Part shown: positions 17,963 to 25,488 of the stretch, one piece after another | How the letters are laid out: each line of letters starts with the position of its first letter | Position numbering within the stretch: position 1 is the first letter of the stretch | From: an uncultured Bacillota bacterium | GTDB taxonomy: Bacteria; Bacillota_I; Bacilli_A; RFN20; CAG-631 | Length of the DNA stretch: 42,407 nt | Direction: 5' to 3' | Assembly (NCBI GenBank): GCA_902491575.1 | Contig: CABUID010000018.1 | Location: forward strand, 1 to 42,407 | Made by a program: the position numbers and the translations under genes | Notes under the pieces: generated by a model | Database searches by the model: none | Told to the model about the DNA's origin: nothing | The model's input: the letters and a program-made list of their open reading frames with translations, nothing else

Positions 17963-17991
17963 ATTATACATTATTTACTTGACAATTTCAA
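17963..17991 (-). promoter_or_regulatory. Sigma-A type promoter of the opp operon
   Basis: On the minus strand: TTGAAA (17986-17991), exactly 17 bp, TATAAT (17963-17968). It leaves a leader of about 100 nt before oppA containing the CTCAAATTTGAG palindrome. Confidence 0.75.
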
Positions 17992-18087
17992 TAGTTTTTT
18001 TTATTTTTGAAAAAGGTGCTCTTTTTTGTATAATCTTATTTTAGTATTATATTATAATATAAAAATATAATTTCAATTATTTACCAA

Positions 18088-18459
18088 TTATAACCATAGC
18101 ATTAAAATCATCGAAATCAATAAATAAAGACCTCCAATTATAAAATAGGAAAGATAAATTTTCCCTTTTTTAGAGCGTTCTTCTTTTTTCCTAGATGAAT
18201 AGGTATATAAATCTTCTTTTCCACCATTTTTATCTCTTCTGTTAAATAGATAACCAAATATTTCAAAACCACCTAAAATATTAATCAAGGCCAAACAGCC
18301 AAAGCAAACTAGGCTAAAGCCACTTATAAACATTGCATTACAATATCCTAAAAGACTTTGCCAACTTGAATTAACCCAATTATAGATACAAAGAATTAAA
18401 ATTCCATAAACTAAACAAAAGATTAATCGAATTCTATGATTTTTAATAAATTGACCCAT
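18088..18459 (-). CDS. DUF3899-like membrane protein
   Basis: 123 residues with about three hydrophobic segments: one near the N-terminus, a second (FISGFSLVCFGCLALINILG) and one at the C-terminus, with a charged loop (RRDKNGGKEDLYTYSSRKKE) between the last two. GGFEIFGYLFNRR followed by a charged loop resembles DUF3899 proteins, whose function is unknown. The start at 18459 follows AAAGGA; the longer open frame to 18531 overlaps the ABC-F gene and has a non-family basic N-terminus. Probably cotranscribed with the ABC-F gene. Confidence 0.65.
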   Translation of the reverse strand: MGQFIKNHRIRLIFCLVYGILILCIYNWVNSSWQSLLGYCNAMFISGFSLVCFGCLALINILGGFEIFGYLFNRRDKNGGKEDLYTYSSRKKEERSKKGKIYLSYFIIGGLYLLISMILMLWL

Positions 18460-18527
18460 ACGCTTATTTCCTTTCAAAGATTGCCTTCTTGAATTTGCAT
18501 TATACCATTTCTGAAGAAAGGATGCAA

Positions 18528-20087
18528 TCAAGAAAAATGATCTATCTTAACTTCAAACAAACCATTTTTATTTAAAGAGTAAACTTTATGTGAAACTTCG
18601 AATATATATTTACGATCATGTGAAACAGAAAAAATGGTCCCTTTAAATTCTTTCAATATTCTCCGAATAATGGGAGTGGATAATGGCGAAAGATTTCTTG
18701 TCGGTTCATCCAATATTAAAACATCGTATTGGTTTAAAACAAGATTCAATAAAAATAGTTTCGCTTTTTGTCCTCCAGATAATTTAAAAATAGGAAGATT
18801 ACTTTCAAATTCTGCAAAATTTAATGCACCTAAACAAGTCATGATTTTGTTTTTGGTATTTTGATCATAGCCTAAAGATTTTTGTAAATAGTTTAATGGC
18901 GTTATATCTATATTCAATTCTTCATCATAGTTTTGTGGCATATATCCAACATGAATATTTTTGGTTTGTTTTAGTTCATTTAAAATTTGTTTCAAAAGGG
19001 TTGTTTTACCACAGCCATTTCTTCCTATAATGGTAACATGTTCCCTCCCTTTAACCAGTAAATGAATTGGATTGGCCAAAACGACTTCATTTAATTTCAA
19101 AATACCATTTTGTATATTCAAAATAATTTTTTCTTTAGGCAAAGTAATATCTTTTGAAAAAAACAAGTTTATTTCGTCTTCTACTTCCAGTTTTTCTACC
19201 ACTTCCATTTGATCTAATTTTTTTTCTTGTGCTAATATATTTTTCATTTTTTTAGCTAATAACCTTCCCCATTCTGGTTGTCTCACTGCTCTATTTAAAT
19301 CATTTTCAACGAGTTGATGTTGACGAAGTAAAATTTGTCTTTTCCTTTCTTTTTCTTTTGATGTTCGGTAGGCTTCTGCATTTTGCTTCGCTATTAAACT
19401 TTCTCGAGTTGCACAATAAGTTTGATAGTTCACTTTCGTAAAAGTAAATCGCATAATCGATTTTTGATGGATTTGTTCAAGATGTAAAATCATATTTGCC
19501 GTTTTGGTTAATAACGTTTCATCATGACTAATAAAAATAATGGGTGTACTTGTACAAAGTAAAAATTTTTCTAATAATTCTATTGTTTGGATATCTAAAT
19601 CATTTGTAGGTTCATCCAGTAAATACAACTTCGGTTGGTGAATCATTAATTTAATGAGTTGAAGTTTTATTTTTTCTCCACCAGATAAATGATTAATTAA
19701 TCGTTTATTATTTAAAATATTAAGATCTAATTCATATTCATCAAATAGCTTTTCAATTTTATAAAAATTTTCGTATTGCTCATATTCTATATCAGAAAAC
19801 AAATCTTTTTTTAGCAAAAATTCCTCTGCAGAAAAAAAATTCCAATTCACATCCATCATTTGTGGCAAATAACCTATTTCTTTTTTCTTTAAAGAAATAT
19901 CCCCTGTAAAATGACAATATGATTCAACCATTGAATCATCATAAAATAGTTTTAAAAGCGTGGATTTTCCATTTCCTTCTTCACCAATAATTGCTAATTT
20001 ATCGTTTTCATTTAAAATAAAATTTAAATTTTCTACTATTTTCTTACCTTTTTTTAAAGATAACGTTACATTATTTACTTTTATCAT
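18528..20087 (-). CDS. ABC-F family ATPase (ribosome-associated, possibly antibiotic-protection type)
   Basis: 519 residues, two ATP-binding cassettes in one chain and no membrane helices, as in ABC-F proteins that act on the ribosome. Cassette 1: GEEGNGKS (35-42), LSGGEKIKL, LYLLDEPTNDLD. Cassette 2: GRNGCGKTT, LSGGQKAKL, VLILDEPTRNLSP. The linker between them (about 225-305) is Arg/Lys-rich and contains the REW/RQPEWGRLLAKKM pattern. It is closer to the Vga/Lsa/Msr-type resistance group in general look than to EttA, but resistance is inference only. GAGGTGAT precedes the ATG. A promoter about 85 nt upstream leaves a leader with tiny reading frames. Confidence 0.85.
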   Translation of the reverse strand: MIKVNNVTLSLKKGKKIVENLNFILNENDKLAIIGEEGNGKSTLLKLFYDDSMVESYCHFTGDISLKKKEIGYLPQMMDVNWNFFSAEEFLLKKDLFSDIEYEQYENFYKIEKLFDEYELDLNILNNKRLINHLSGGEKIKLQLIKLMIHQPKLYLLDEPTNDLDIQTIELLEKFLLCTSTPIIFISHDETLLTKTANMILHLEQIHQKSIMRFTFTKVNYQTYCATRESLIAKQNAEAYRTSKEKERKRQILLRQHQLVENDLNRAVRQPEWGRLLAKKMKNILAQEKKLDQMEVVEKLEVEDEINLFFSKDITLPKEKIILNIQNGILKLNEVVLANPIHLLVKGREHVTIIGRNGCGKTTLLKQILNELKQTKNIHVGYMPQNYDEELNIDITPLNYLQKSLGYDQNTKNKIMTCLGALNFAEFESNLPIFKLSGGQKAKLFLLNLVLNQYDVLILDEPTRNLSPLSTPIIRRILKEFKGTIFSVSHDRKYIFEVSHKVYSLNKNGLFEVKIDHFS

Positions 20088-20179
20088 AATTTATCACCTC
20101 GTTAAAAAACAAAGCTAATTATGAATATGAATAGCACTTATTGGATTGAATTCATCTTCCTGCCCCTTTCATTTTCACT

Positions 20180-20208
20180 AGTTTATCATTTTTTCAAGCA
20201 AGTATCAA
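20180..20208 (-). promoter_or_regulatory. Promoter and leader of the ABC-F gene
   Basis: Minus strand TTGATA (20203-20208), 17 bp, TAAACT (20180-20185). The leader of about 85 nt contains two minute open frames, MKGAGR and MNSIQ. Many antibiotic-inducible ABC-F genes use such leader peptides for attenuation, but no clear terminator hairpin is seen here. Confidence 0.5.
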
Positions 20209-20280
20209 TATTGATATTTTCAATTTTATCTCTTATAAATTAAAATTTTTATAAATCTGTCATCAAACAATGGATTTTTC

Positions 20281-20308
20281 TTGTATTTTTTTTAAAATAT
20301 GTTAAAAT
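20281..20308 (+). promoter_or_regulatory. Promoter of tRNA-Leu
   Basis: TTGTAT (20281-20286), 16 bp, TAAAAT (20303-20308), placing transcription start a few bases before the mature tRNA. Confidence 0.6.
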
Positions 20309-20322
20309 AGATATGCTTTGAA

Positions 20323-20407
20323 GCTTGTGTGTTGAAATTGGTAGACAAACTTGACTCAAAATCAAGCGGGTAATTCCGTGCCGGTTCGAGTCCGGCCACA
20401 AGCACCA
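20323..20407 (+). tRNA. tRNA-Leu (anticodon CAA)
   Basis: Acceptor arms GCTTGTG / CACAAGC close the cloverleaf, with discriminator A and encoded CCA (20405-20407). Anticodon stem CTTGA / TCAAG with loop CTCAAAA gives anticodon CAA, reading UUG. The long variable arm (CGGGTAATTCCGT) and the GGTTCGAGTCC T-arm are typical of type II leucine tRNA. It marks the left end of an accessory region. Confidence 0.97.
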
Positions 20408-20419
20408 TATTGGAACGAT

Positions 20420-20450
20420 AGGTTTGATACAAAATATCAGACCTTTTTTT
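20420..20450 (+). terminator. Terminator of tRNA-Leu
   Basis: GGTTTGATA / TATCAGACC pair (one G-U) around a short A-rich loop, followed by seven T. Confidence 0.8.
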
Positions 20451-20548
20451 ATTATTTATAGAGAAAAATAAGCATTTTTGATACTTTTTCATTAAAATTA
20501 AAGGTATAAAAAATGCTTTTATTTATTTTAAGCAAAAATTGCTCATAT

Positions 20549-20695
20549 AACTAAAAAACGATTACTCTTAACTAGAAAACTTTTATAGAGAATAAGAAAA
20601 CGTTTTGTCCTAACAAGAAAACTTTTAGTGACAACAGGGAAACGTTTAGGTATAACAAAAAAAACGATTACTAGAACTAGAAAACGATTAGGTTT
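20549..20695. repeat. Seven tandem 21-bp repeats
   Basis: Units start at 20549, 20570, 20591, 20612, 20633, 20654 and 20675, each exactly 21 bp. Each begins AAC or AAT, and the shared core is AACWAGAAAACGWTTA followed by a variable 5-bp tail. Some cores are palindromic (AAAACGTTTT at unit 3). There is no unique spacer between units, so it is not a CRISPR array. Read from the second base, most units would encode T-[K/R]-K-[R/L]-L-x-x, but a TAG in unit 2 and a shift in unit 6 break the frame, and no ribosome site is seen. The rest of 20451-20814 holds nothing else I can identify. Confidence 0.9.
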
Positions 20696-20814
20696 AAGCA
20701 ACTTCAAATGTGAGAGGGTTTTTAGTGATTACGTTGCCTTTTTATATACAGGTTTAGGTTGTAGCAAATATTTACATACTGTAGTATTAATTCAACATAG
20801 TTTATAATTTTTCA

Positions 20815-20879
20815 TACGACAATATACGACAACATATTTACGACATAATTCTTGACTATATTATTGATTTTGATATAAT
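20815..20879 (+). promoter_or_regulatory. Promoter of the AlbA_2 gene with three TACGACA repeats
   Basis: TTGACT (20852-20857), 16 bp, TATAAT (20874-20879). Just upstream, TACGACA occurs three times, at 20815, 20825 and 20839. The same word in reverse complement (TGTCGTA) occurs three times inside the coding sequence, at 22004, 22016 and 22028. Confidence 0.65.
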
Positions 20880-20903
20880 ATTTATAGATTTGGAGGTGTT
20901 TTT

Positions 20904-22229
20904 ATGAACTTTGGTATAGAAGATGAAACATTGGAATTCAAAAAATCAACTGGAGAAATTAATGAAGCTATGCAATCAATTTGCGCAATGCTTAATAAAC
21001 ACGGGTATGGCACTATTTATTTTGGTGTTTTACCAAATGGAGAGCCAAAAGGTCAAATGATTACTGAATCAACATTAAGAGATATTTCAAGAAAGATTTA
21101 CGAAACAATTGTTCCTCAAATTGTGCCCACTATAGAAAAAAGAATAATAGATGATAAGGGAATAATTGAAGTATCTTTCAAAGGTAGTGATAGACCATAT
21201 TCAGCAAAGGGAGTTTATTACATTCGTATAGCTGATGAGGATAGAATTCTTGAGCCTCATGAACTTAGACAATTGTTTGAATATAATAAACAAGAAAGTT
21301 GGGATTCTCAATTATCAAACCACAGTATAGATGATATAGACATTAAATCATTAGAAAAGTTTTATAAAAGATCAATATCATGTGGGAGAATAAAAGATGA
21401 CGATTTTGAGCCAGAGAGATTGCTTTCAAAAATTGGTTTAGTTAAAAATGGTAAGTTAACTAATGCAGGATATTATTTGTTTTCAAAAAATGAGCCAATA
21501 GTATTAAAAATGGCCGTTTTTGCTACTGATGAAAAATTAACATTTTTAGACATAAATAGGATAAGTGGAAACATATTAGATTTAATTGATGAAGCATATA
21601 CTTATATTAAAAAAAATATTTTTTGGAAAGCAGAAATTGTTGGATTTGATAGAGTTGAAACTCCTGAAATTCCATTAAAAGCTTTACGAGAAATCGTTTG
21701 TAATAGTTTTGCTCATGCTAGATACAATTCAAATACTGAACATGAAATTACTATTCATCCGAGTATGATTAGAATTTATAATCCAGGAGAATTTCCAATA
21801 GGATATAAACCTGAAGATTTTGTTTATGAGAATATTCCTTCTAAGGTGAGAAATCCATTAATCTTAAAGACTTTATTCTTATCAGAAGATGTAGAGTCAT
21901 ATAGTAGTGGTCTAAAAAGGGTATACAGTGAATGTGAAAAAAATAATGTTGATATTGGTTATATAACAGATAGAGATGGATTCACTTTCATATTCAAGAG
22001 AAATGTCGTAAATAGTGTCGTAAATAATGTCGTAAATATCAATTTATCATCTGATGAAGAAATAATTATAAATATTCTTAAAACTAATCCAAATTATTCA
22101 TCAGAAACAATTAGTAAATTAGTAAATAGAAGTTCACGATCTGTTCAAAGAATTTTGGCTGAACTAAAGAGAAAAGGAGTCATTGAAAGAATAGGTGGTA
22201 CCCGAGGATATTGGAAGGTTAATAAATAA
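20904..22229 (+). CDS. AlbA_2 (Schlafen AAA_4-type) putative transcriptional regulator
   Basis: 441-residue cytoplasmic protein. Residues about 5-115 are an AlbA_2/AAA_4 DNA-binding domain (ETLEFKKSTGEINEAMQSIC, HGYGTIYFGVLPNGEPKG). A second domain typical of these proteins, the HATPase_c_4-like part, spans about 225-350 (IPLKALREIVCNSFAHARY, RNPLILKTLFLSEDVESYSSG). Then comes a VVNSVVNNVVN linker (about 368-379) and a C-terminal winged helix (ISKLVNRSSRSVQRILAELK). Such proteins are annotated as transcriptional regulators or RecG-like and are frequent on mobile islands; true activity is unproven. The linker is encoded by three near-identical 12-bp repeats. GGAGGTG precedes the ATG. Confidence 0.85.
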   Translation: MNFGIEDETLEFKKSTGEINEAMQSICAMLNKHGYGTIYFGVLPNGEPKGQMITESTLRDISRKIYETIVPQIVPTIEKRIIDDKGIIEVSFKGSDRPYSAKGVYYIRIADEDRILEPHELRQLFEYNKQESWDSQLSNHSIDDIDIKSLEKFYKRSISCGRIKDDDFEPERLLSKIGLVKNGKLTNAGYYLFSKNEPIVLKMAVFATDEKLTFLDINRISGNILDLIDEAYTYIKKNIFWKAEIVGFDRVETPEIPLKALREIVCNSFAHARYNSNTEHEITIHPSMIRIYNPGEFPIGYKPEDFVYENIPSKVRNPLILKTLFLSEDVESYSSGLKRVYSECEKNNVDIGYITDRDGFTFIFKRNVVNSVVNNVVNINLSSDEEIIINILKTNPNYSSETISKLVNRSSRSVQRILAELKRKGVIERIGGTRGYWKVNK

Positions 22230-22264
22230 ATTAGGATTTATTAATTATAATGAGGTTATATCAA

Positions 22265-22711
22265 ATGAATGAAGTAAAATATGTTATAAAAAATAATTTA
22301 AAAATGGATTCAATGCATGATTCTTATGCTACTGAAATCAAAATTGAAAATAAATGTCTAATAGTTATATATGATAATTTGGATAAAGGTGTACTTGGAC
22401 CAGATGGAAATCCATATTATAAAAACAAACGTTTAACAATAAAATATGAGTTTGAATCTCACTGCGATGCAAAAATTTATTATGGAGATAATAAATTATT
22501 ATGGATTGATATGGTGGAAGATATGAACAAATTTAAAAAAGTTACAAAAGATTGTTTATATATGTCTTATAAATACTCAGTTAGTAGTTTTGATGAATTA
22601 TTGTTGGATTTTTCACTAAATAAAATCATTAATTCAAAACATTATAAATTTAAATGTTGGGGATTAGAAATTAATCTTGATGCAACAAATGTAACATACA
22701 TTTGGGAATAA
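22265..22711 (+). CDS. Hypothetical protein, island cargo
   Basis: 148-residue soluble protein without signal peptide or membrane helix. Not recognised. It is rich in aromatic and charged residues, with a beta-type central part (CLIVIYDNLDKGVLGPDGNP, LTIKYEFESHCDAKIYYGD), and ends in TYIWE. The size and sequence style recall small immunity-type or Imm/SMI1-like proteins of islands, but no family motif is clear. The start at 22265 follows GAGG at 22252; it lies 35 bases after the AlbA_2 gene and may be cotranscribed. Confidence 0.6.
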   Translation: MNEVKYVIKNNLKMDSMHDSYATEIKIENKCLIVIYDNLDKGVLGPDGNPYYKNKRLTIKYEFESHCDAKIYYGDNKLLWIDMVEDMNKFKKVTKDCLYMSYKYSVSSFDELLLDFSLNKIINSKHYKFKCWGLEINLDATNVTYIWE

Positions 22712-22844
22712 AGTGGTTTTTAAATTCCAATTTGTTAGAATGATAGGAATAGTTGCTGTTTGCAATTTTGCTCAGGTGTTTTCAAATTCTAAGTAGGTGT
22801 TTGTATTTGTATCAAAACAGAACATCCTTGCCATAATGATGAAT

Positions 22845-22894
22845 ATACCCTCATTTATTGGACAGGTAGGTTAAATAGATGGGGGTATTTTTTT
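22845..22894 (+). terminator. Intrinsic terminator after the hypothetical gene
   Basis: ATACCCTCAT (22845-22854) pairs with ATGGGGGTAT (22879-22888) with one G-U, and a T-run follows. The loop is long (24 nt). The surrounding 22712-23015 has no convincing gene; a 29-codon open frame from 22879 lacks a ribosome site. Confidence 0.55.
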
Positions 22895-22960
22895 ATGAAA
22901 ATAACAAGATAGCCAAAACTAAAAATGGCAAAAGAACATTTAGACCACTAAATGAAATTG

Positions 22961-22987
22961 TAAAGTGATTTAAACTGGTCACTTTTT
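22961..22987 (+). terminator. Small hairpin with T-run
   Basis: AAAGTGA (22962-22968) / TCACTTT (22979-22985) with a 10-nt loop and TT following. Weak; it may be a relic of the gene that once preceded the DUF4143 remnant. Confidence 0.35.
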
Positions 22988-23015
22988 AATAAAGCAACAT
23001 AATTGCGCAGTATAA

Positions 23016-23573
23016 ATTGTTAATTTCGTTTTAAGAAATAATTCTAGAATATTATCAGCAAGATCTATTCATAAATATTTAGTAGGTCAAGGCATTGTAT
23101 GTTCGTCAAATACAATTTTAGGTTATATGCATTATCTAAAAGAGGCTTATGTTATAGAAGAATTACCCCAATATTCAACAAAAGTTAAAAGAGAACTGAA
23201 TTTTAATCCTAAATTATATAATTCAGATGTATGTTTTAATTCTTTAAAAGTCGATAATAGAAGATATGATTTAGACCATAATTTAGAAAACTTTGTATAT
23301 AATGAACTTTTGTATATGGGTTATGATTTAAAAGTTTTTGATAACAAAGGAAAAGAGATAGATTTTGTAGCGACAAAAAAAGGAAAAACGTATTTAGTTC
23401 AAGTCGCTTATAGCGTTGTTGATGAAAAAGCTTATAAAAAGGAGTTTGGTGCATTTGCTGACTTAAATAGCAGCAATCAAAAAATATTAATAACTAATGA
23501 TGCAATAGATTATTCAACATCTACGGTACGTCATATTCAACTTGAAGATTTCTTAATGATGGATGAATTATAG
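23016..23573 (+). pseudogene. Remnant of a DUF4143-type ATPase (C-terminal half)
   Basis: The open frame from 23016 to 23573 has no ATG near its beginning, but its translation starts inside a protein: NNSRILSARSIHKYLVGQG and YMHYLKEAYVIEELPQYSTK are the DUF4143 region of AAA_14/DUF4143 ATPases, followed by the nuclease-like tail NLENFVYNELLYMGYDLKVF and EIDFVATKKGKTYLVQVAYS. The N-terminal Walker-containing half is missing, cut by an in-frame TAA at 23013. A product from the internal ATG at 23127 is conceivable, but it would lack the ATPase. A complete protein of the same broad family is encoded at 26601-27914. Confidence 0.8.
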
Positions 23574-23798
23574 TGTATAGAAGTGATTTGCATGAATTGA
23601 TATTTCCGTTATTTGAAATAATAAAAATAAGTTTTGATAATTTCATATCAACAAAAAAACTTAAGAGGTGTTCCGACGATTATTTCAAAATATGCTATCT
23701 TAATTTCCTTACCGTTTCCGAGAATAAACACTACGAATCCATCGTGAGTCACAAGCATTTTTTGAATAAGCTTATTGAACAATGATTCATCAAATTGA
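23574..23798. other. Non-coding or decayed stretch
   Basis: Open frames exist on both strands (plus strand to about 23785, minus strand 23908-23648), but neither has a ribosome site or a recognisable domain, and the minus one runs antisense through the Nudix fragment. The minus-strand piece THDGFVVFILGNGKEIKIAY looks protein-like and may be a relic of another gene. Confidence 0.4.
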
Positions 23799-23888
23799 AT
23801 TACTTTTGGAAAAACAAATGCACAAACTCTTGTTAGAGAATTTAAAGAAGAAATTGGTGTAAATGTTTCCGTTGGTGAATTAAAATAG
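23799..23888 (+). pseudogene. Fragment of a Nudix hydrolase
   Basis: 29 codons read ITFGKTNAQTLVREFKEEIG and end soon after in a stop. REFKEEIGV is the core of the Nudix box (REXXEEXG) with the upstream FG and A-x-x-L spacing. The N-terminal part and everything after the box are missing, and an in-frame TGA lies immediately upstream. Decayed gene piece. Downstream, to 24030, I see nothing else. Confidence 0.6.
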
Positions 23889-24030
23889 GTACAAGAAATT
23901 TTTTTCACATGGATAAATAAACCATGTCATCAAATATGTTTGTATTATATTGAAGATATTGATTATGTTTTGTATAGGCATATAGAAAGAATATATCTGA
24001 TTTGTATTAGAGATTTTTTTGCTCATTTTA

Positions 24031-24039
24031 TGGTATAAT
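24031..24039 (+). promoter_or_regulatory. Extended -10 promoter of the GNAT gene
   Basis: TGGTATAAT: a consensus TATAAT (24034-24039) with the TG extension and no good -35 box. It is 40 bases before the GNAT start codon. Confidence 0.55.
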
Positions 24040-24078
24040 TGATTGAAGAAATTTTTTTGAATTAGTGGAGGTGTAACT

Positions 24079-24498
24079 ATGATATTTCAACTATCTAAAG
24101 CAATGAAAGTATCCGTATTACCTGAACAGGAGAAACAATTGTCTTCTAAGCAAAAAATTGAATTTGCATGTTTAAATGAAAATGTTTTAGCTTTTGATAT
24201 TTTTTCAGATGGTTTACTAATTGGATTTGCGATGGTACGTAAATTTGATGAAGGAAAGTATTTTCTTTGGAATTATGCAATAGATTACAAGTATCAAAAT
24301 AAAAAGTATGGTACTAGAGCATTGTTAGAGTTTATATCTTTCATGAAAGAAAATTATAATATGAATGAAATGACAACAACATATTTGTGGGGCAATGAGC
24401 ATGCTAAGCATATTTATGAAAAAGTTGGTTTTATAGAAACTGATGTTGTTTTTGAAGATGATTATCATGAAGTAAATATGGAGTATTTAATTAAATAA
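24079..24498 (+). CDS. GNAT-family N-acetyltransferase
   Basis: 139 residues, a complete small GNAT domain that transfers acetyl from acetyl-CoA. Visible parts are the central beta strands (LIGFAMVRKFDEGKYFLWNYAID), the acetyl-CoA loop region QNKKYGTRALLEFI (motif A, Q/R-x-x-G-x-G/T) and the C-terminal AKHIYEKVGFIETD motif B. The substrate is unknown; the shape resembles spermidine/Bltd-type acetyltransferases. GGAGGTG precedes the ATG. First of a short run of cargo genes (GNAT, nitrilase, a decayed small gene, second GNAT). Confidence 0.85.
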   Translation: MIFQLSKAMKVSVLPEQEKQLSSKQKIEFACLNENVLAFDIFSDGLLIGFAMVRKFDEGKYFLWNYAIDYKYQNKKYGTRALLEFISFMKENYNMNEMTTTYLWGNEHAKHIYEKVGFIETDVVFEDDYHEVNMEYLIK

Positions 24499-24524
24499 AT
24501 TAGAATTTTACGGAGGTGATTGAA

Positions 24525-25259
24525 GTGAAATGTGCATTGGCATCACTGGGATTTGTTAACGAGGATTTACAACATAACAAGCAAGTTATTATTGATACAT
24601 TAATTAGTTGTTCAACGAAAGCTGATATTGTAATATTCGGCGAAGCTTTTTTGCAAGGTTTTTATGGAGCAACATTCAATGTTGAACATGATAGACAAAT
24701 AGCAATTTCACAAGATGACCCGATTGTTAGAGAAATTTGTTTCGTTGCAAAACAATTTTGCATCGCCATTTCTTTTGGATTTATTGAAAAAGCAGAAAAT
24801 TGCTTCTACAGCTCTCAAATTACTATTGACGCAAACGGTAGTGTAATTGATCTATATCGTAGAGTTTCTCCAGGCTGGAAAGAAGTTTTTGCGAACAATC
24901 AATATTGTGAGGGAAAAGGATTTCATACATTTCGTTTCAGTGGAAAAGATGTTATAATTGCGCTGTGTGGAGACTTATGGATTGATGAAAATGTTAATGA
25001 AATTAAACGAAAAAATCCTGACGTTGTATTTTGGCCAGTATATACTGACTTTAACTTTAACGAATGGAATAGCACGCTGAAGTATGAATATGCAACTCAA
25101 GCAAACCTTTTTTGTGAAACAGTATTGTATGTGAATTCCTATTGTAAAGATAAAGATGGATATGAATTTGCCAAAGGAGGCTCTGCACTTTTCCAGAATG
25201 GTGAGATAAGTGCGGAAATCCCATCTGGTAAGGAAGGAATTCTTTTTGTAGAAATTTAA
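24525..25259 (+). CDS. Carbon-nitrogen hydrolase (nitrilase superfamily)
   Basis: 244-residue cytoplasmic amidohydrolase. The Glu-Lys-Cys triad can be assigned: Glu40 in VIFGEAFLQGF, Lys119 in YRRVSPGWKE, Cys148 in IALCGDLW. The YRRVSPGWKE variant replaces the common YRK-x-H loop and occurs in a subgroup of small family members. It likely hydrolyses an amide or carbamoyl group of a small metabolite; the substrate is unknown. The GTG at 24525 is taken as start because GGAGG (24512-24516) sits at proper distance; an alternative GTG at 24516 overlaps that site. It follows the GNAT gene by 26 bases and is probably cotranscribed. Confidence 0.85.
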   Translation: MKCALASLGFVNEDLQHNKQVIIDTLISCSTKADIVIFGEAFLQGFYGATFNVEHDRQIAISQDDPIVREICFVAKQFCIAISFGFIEKAENCFYSSQITIDANGSVIDLYRRVSPGWKEVFANNQYCEGKGFHTFRFSGKDVIIALCGDLWIDENVNEIKRKNPDVVFWPVYTDFNFNEWNSTLKYEYATQANLFCETVLYVNSYCKDKDGYEFAKGGSALFQNGEISAEIPSGKEGILFVEI

Positions 25260-25296
25260 TGTGACAGACATATTCCAATTTAAAGAGGTGTTTAGA

Positions 25297-25443
25297 ATGA
25301 GTAAATACGATCCACTATGGAAATATTTTAGGATTTGATATAGATCATTCATTTTTAACTTACAAGAAAGAATCCAAAAAATATGGAAATGAAGTCGGCA
25401 AAATATTAATAAAAGAAAAAATTGTGATTTTTAATAAGCTCTC
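25297..25443 (+). pseudogene. Broken small gene (MSKYDPLW-type family) with internal deletion
   Basis: An ATG at 25297 after AAAGAGGTG begins MSKYDPLWKYF and hits a stop two codons later. Shifting frame restores GFDIDHSFLTYKKESKKYG, then EVGKILIKEKIVIFNKL. The two parts are the N- and C-termini of a small (about 65-75 residue) protein seen in many Firmicutes, beginning MSKYDPLW and ending with DHSFLKYKKE...FNK. About 20 codons in the middle are gone, with a frame change. Confidence 0.65.
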
Positions 25444-25488
25444 ATCACTAAATTCCAATTTACGAAGTATTGAAAAGGAGAAATGCAT

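Noticed and set aside
20292..20492. 66-residue minus-strand open frame containing VAGLEPARNYPLDFESS
   Set aside because: It is the antisense translation of tRNA-Leu, a well-known false protein; the tRNA cloverleaf is complete on the plus strand.
20549..20695. CRISPR array
   Set aside because: The repeats are directly tandem at 21 bp with no unique spacers, and no cas gene is in the window.
22879..22968. 29-codon frame MGVFFYENNKIAKTK...
   Set aside because: It starts inside a terminator stem and has no ribosome site; too short to support.
23573..23785. Plus-strand 70-residue frame after the DUF4143 relic
   Set aside because: GTG-type start without a good ribosome site, odd composition and no recognisable motif, in a stretch full of relics.
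23648..23908. Minus-strand 86-residue protein
   Set aside because: No ribosome site, and its first third is antisense to a clear Nudix box; part of it looks protein-like, but I cannot support a gene.
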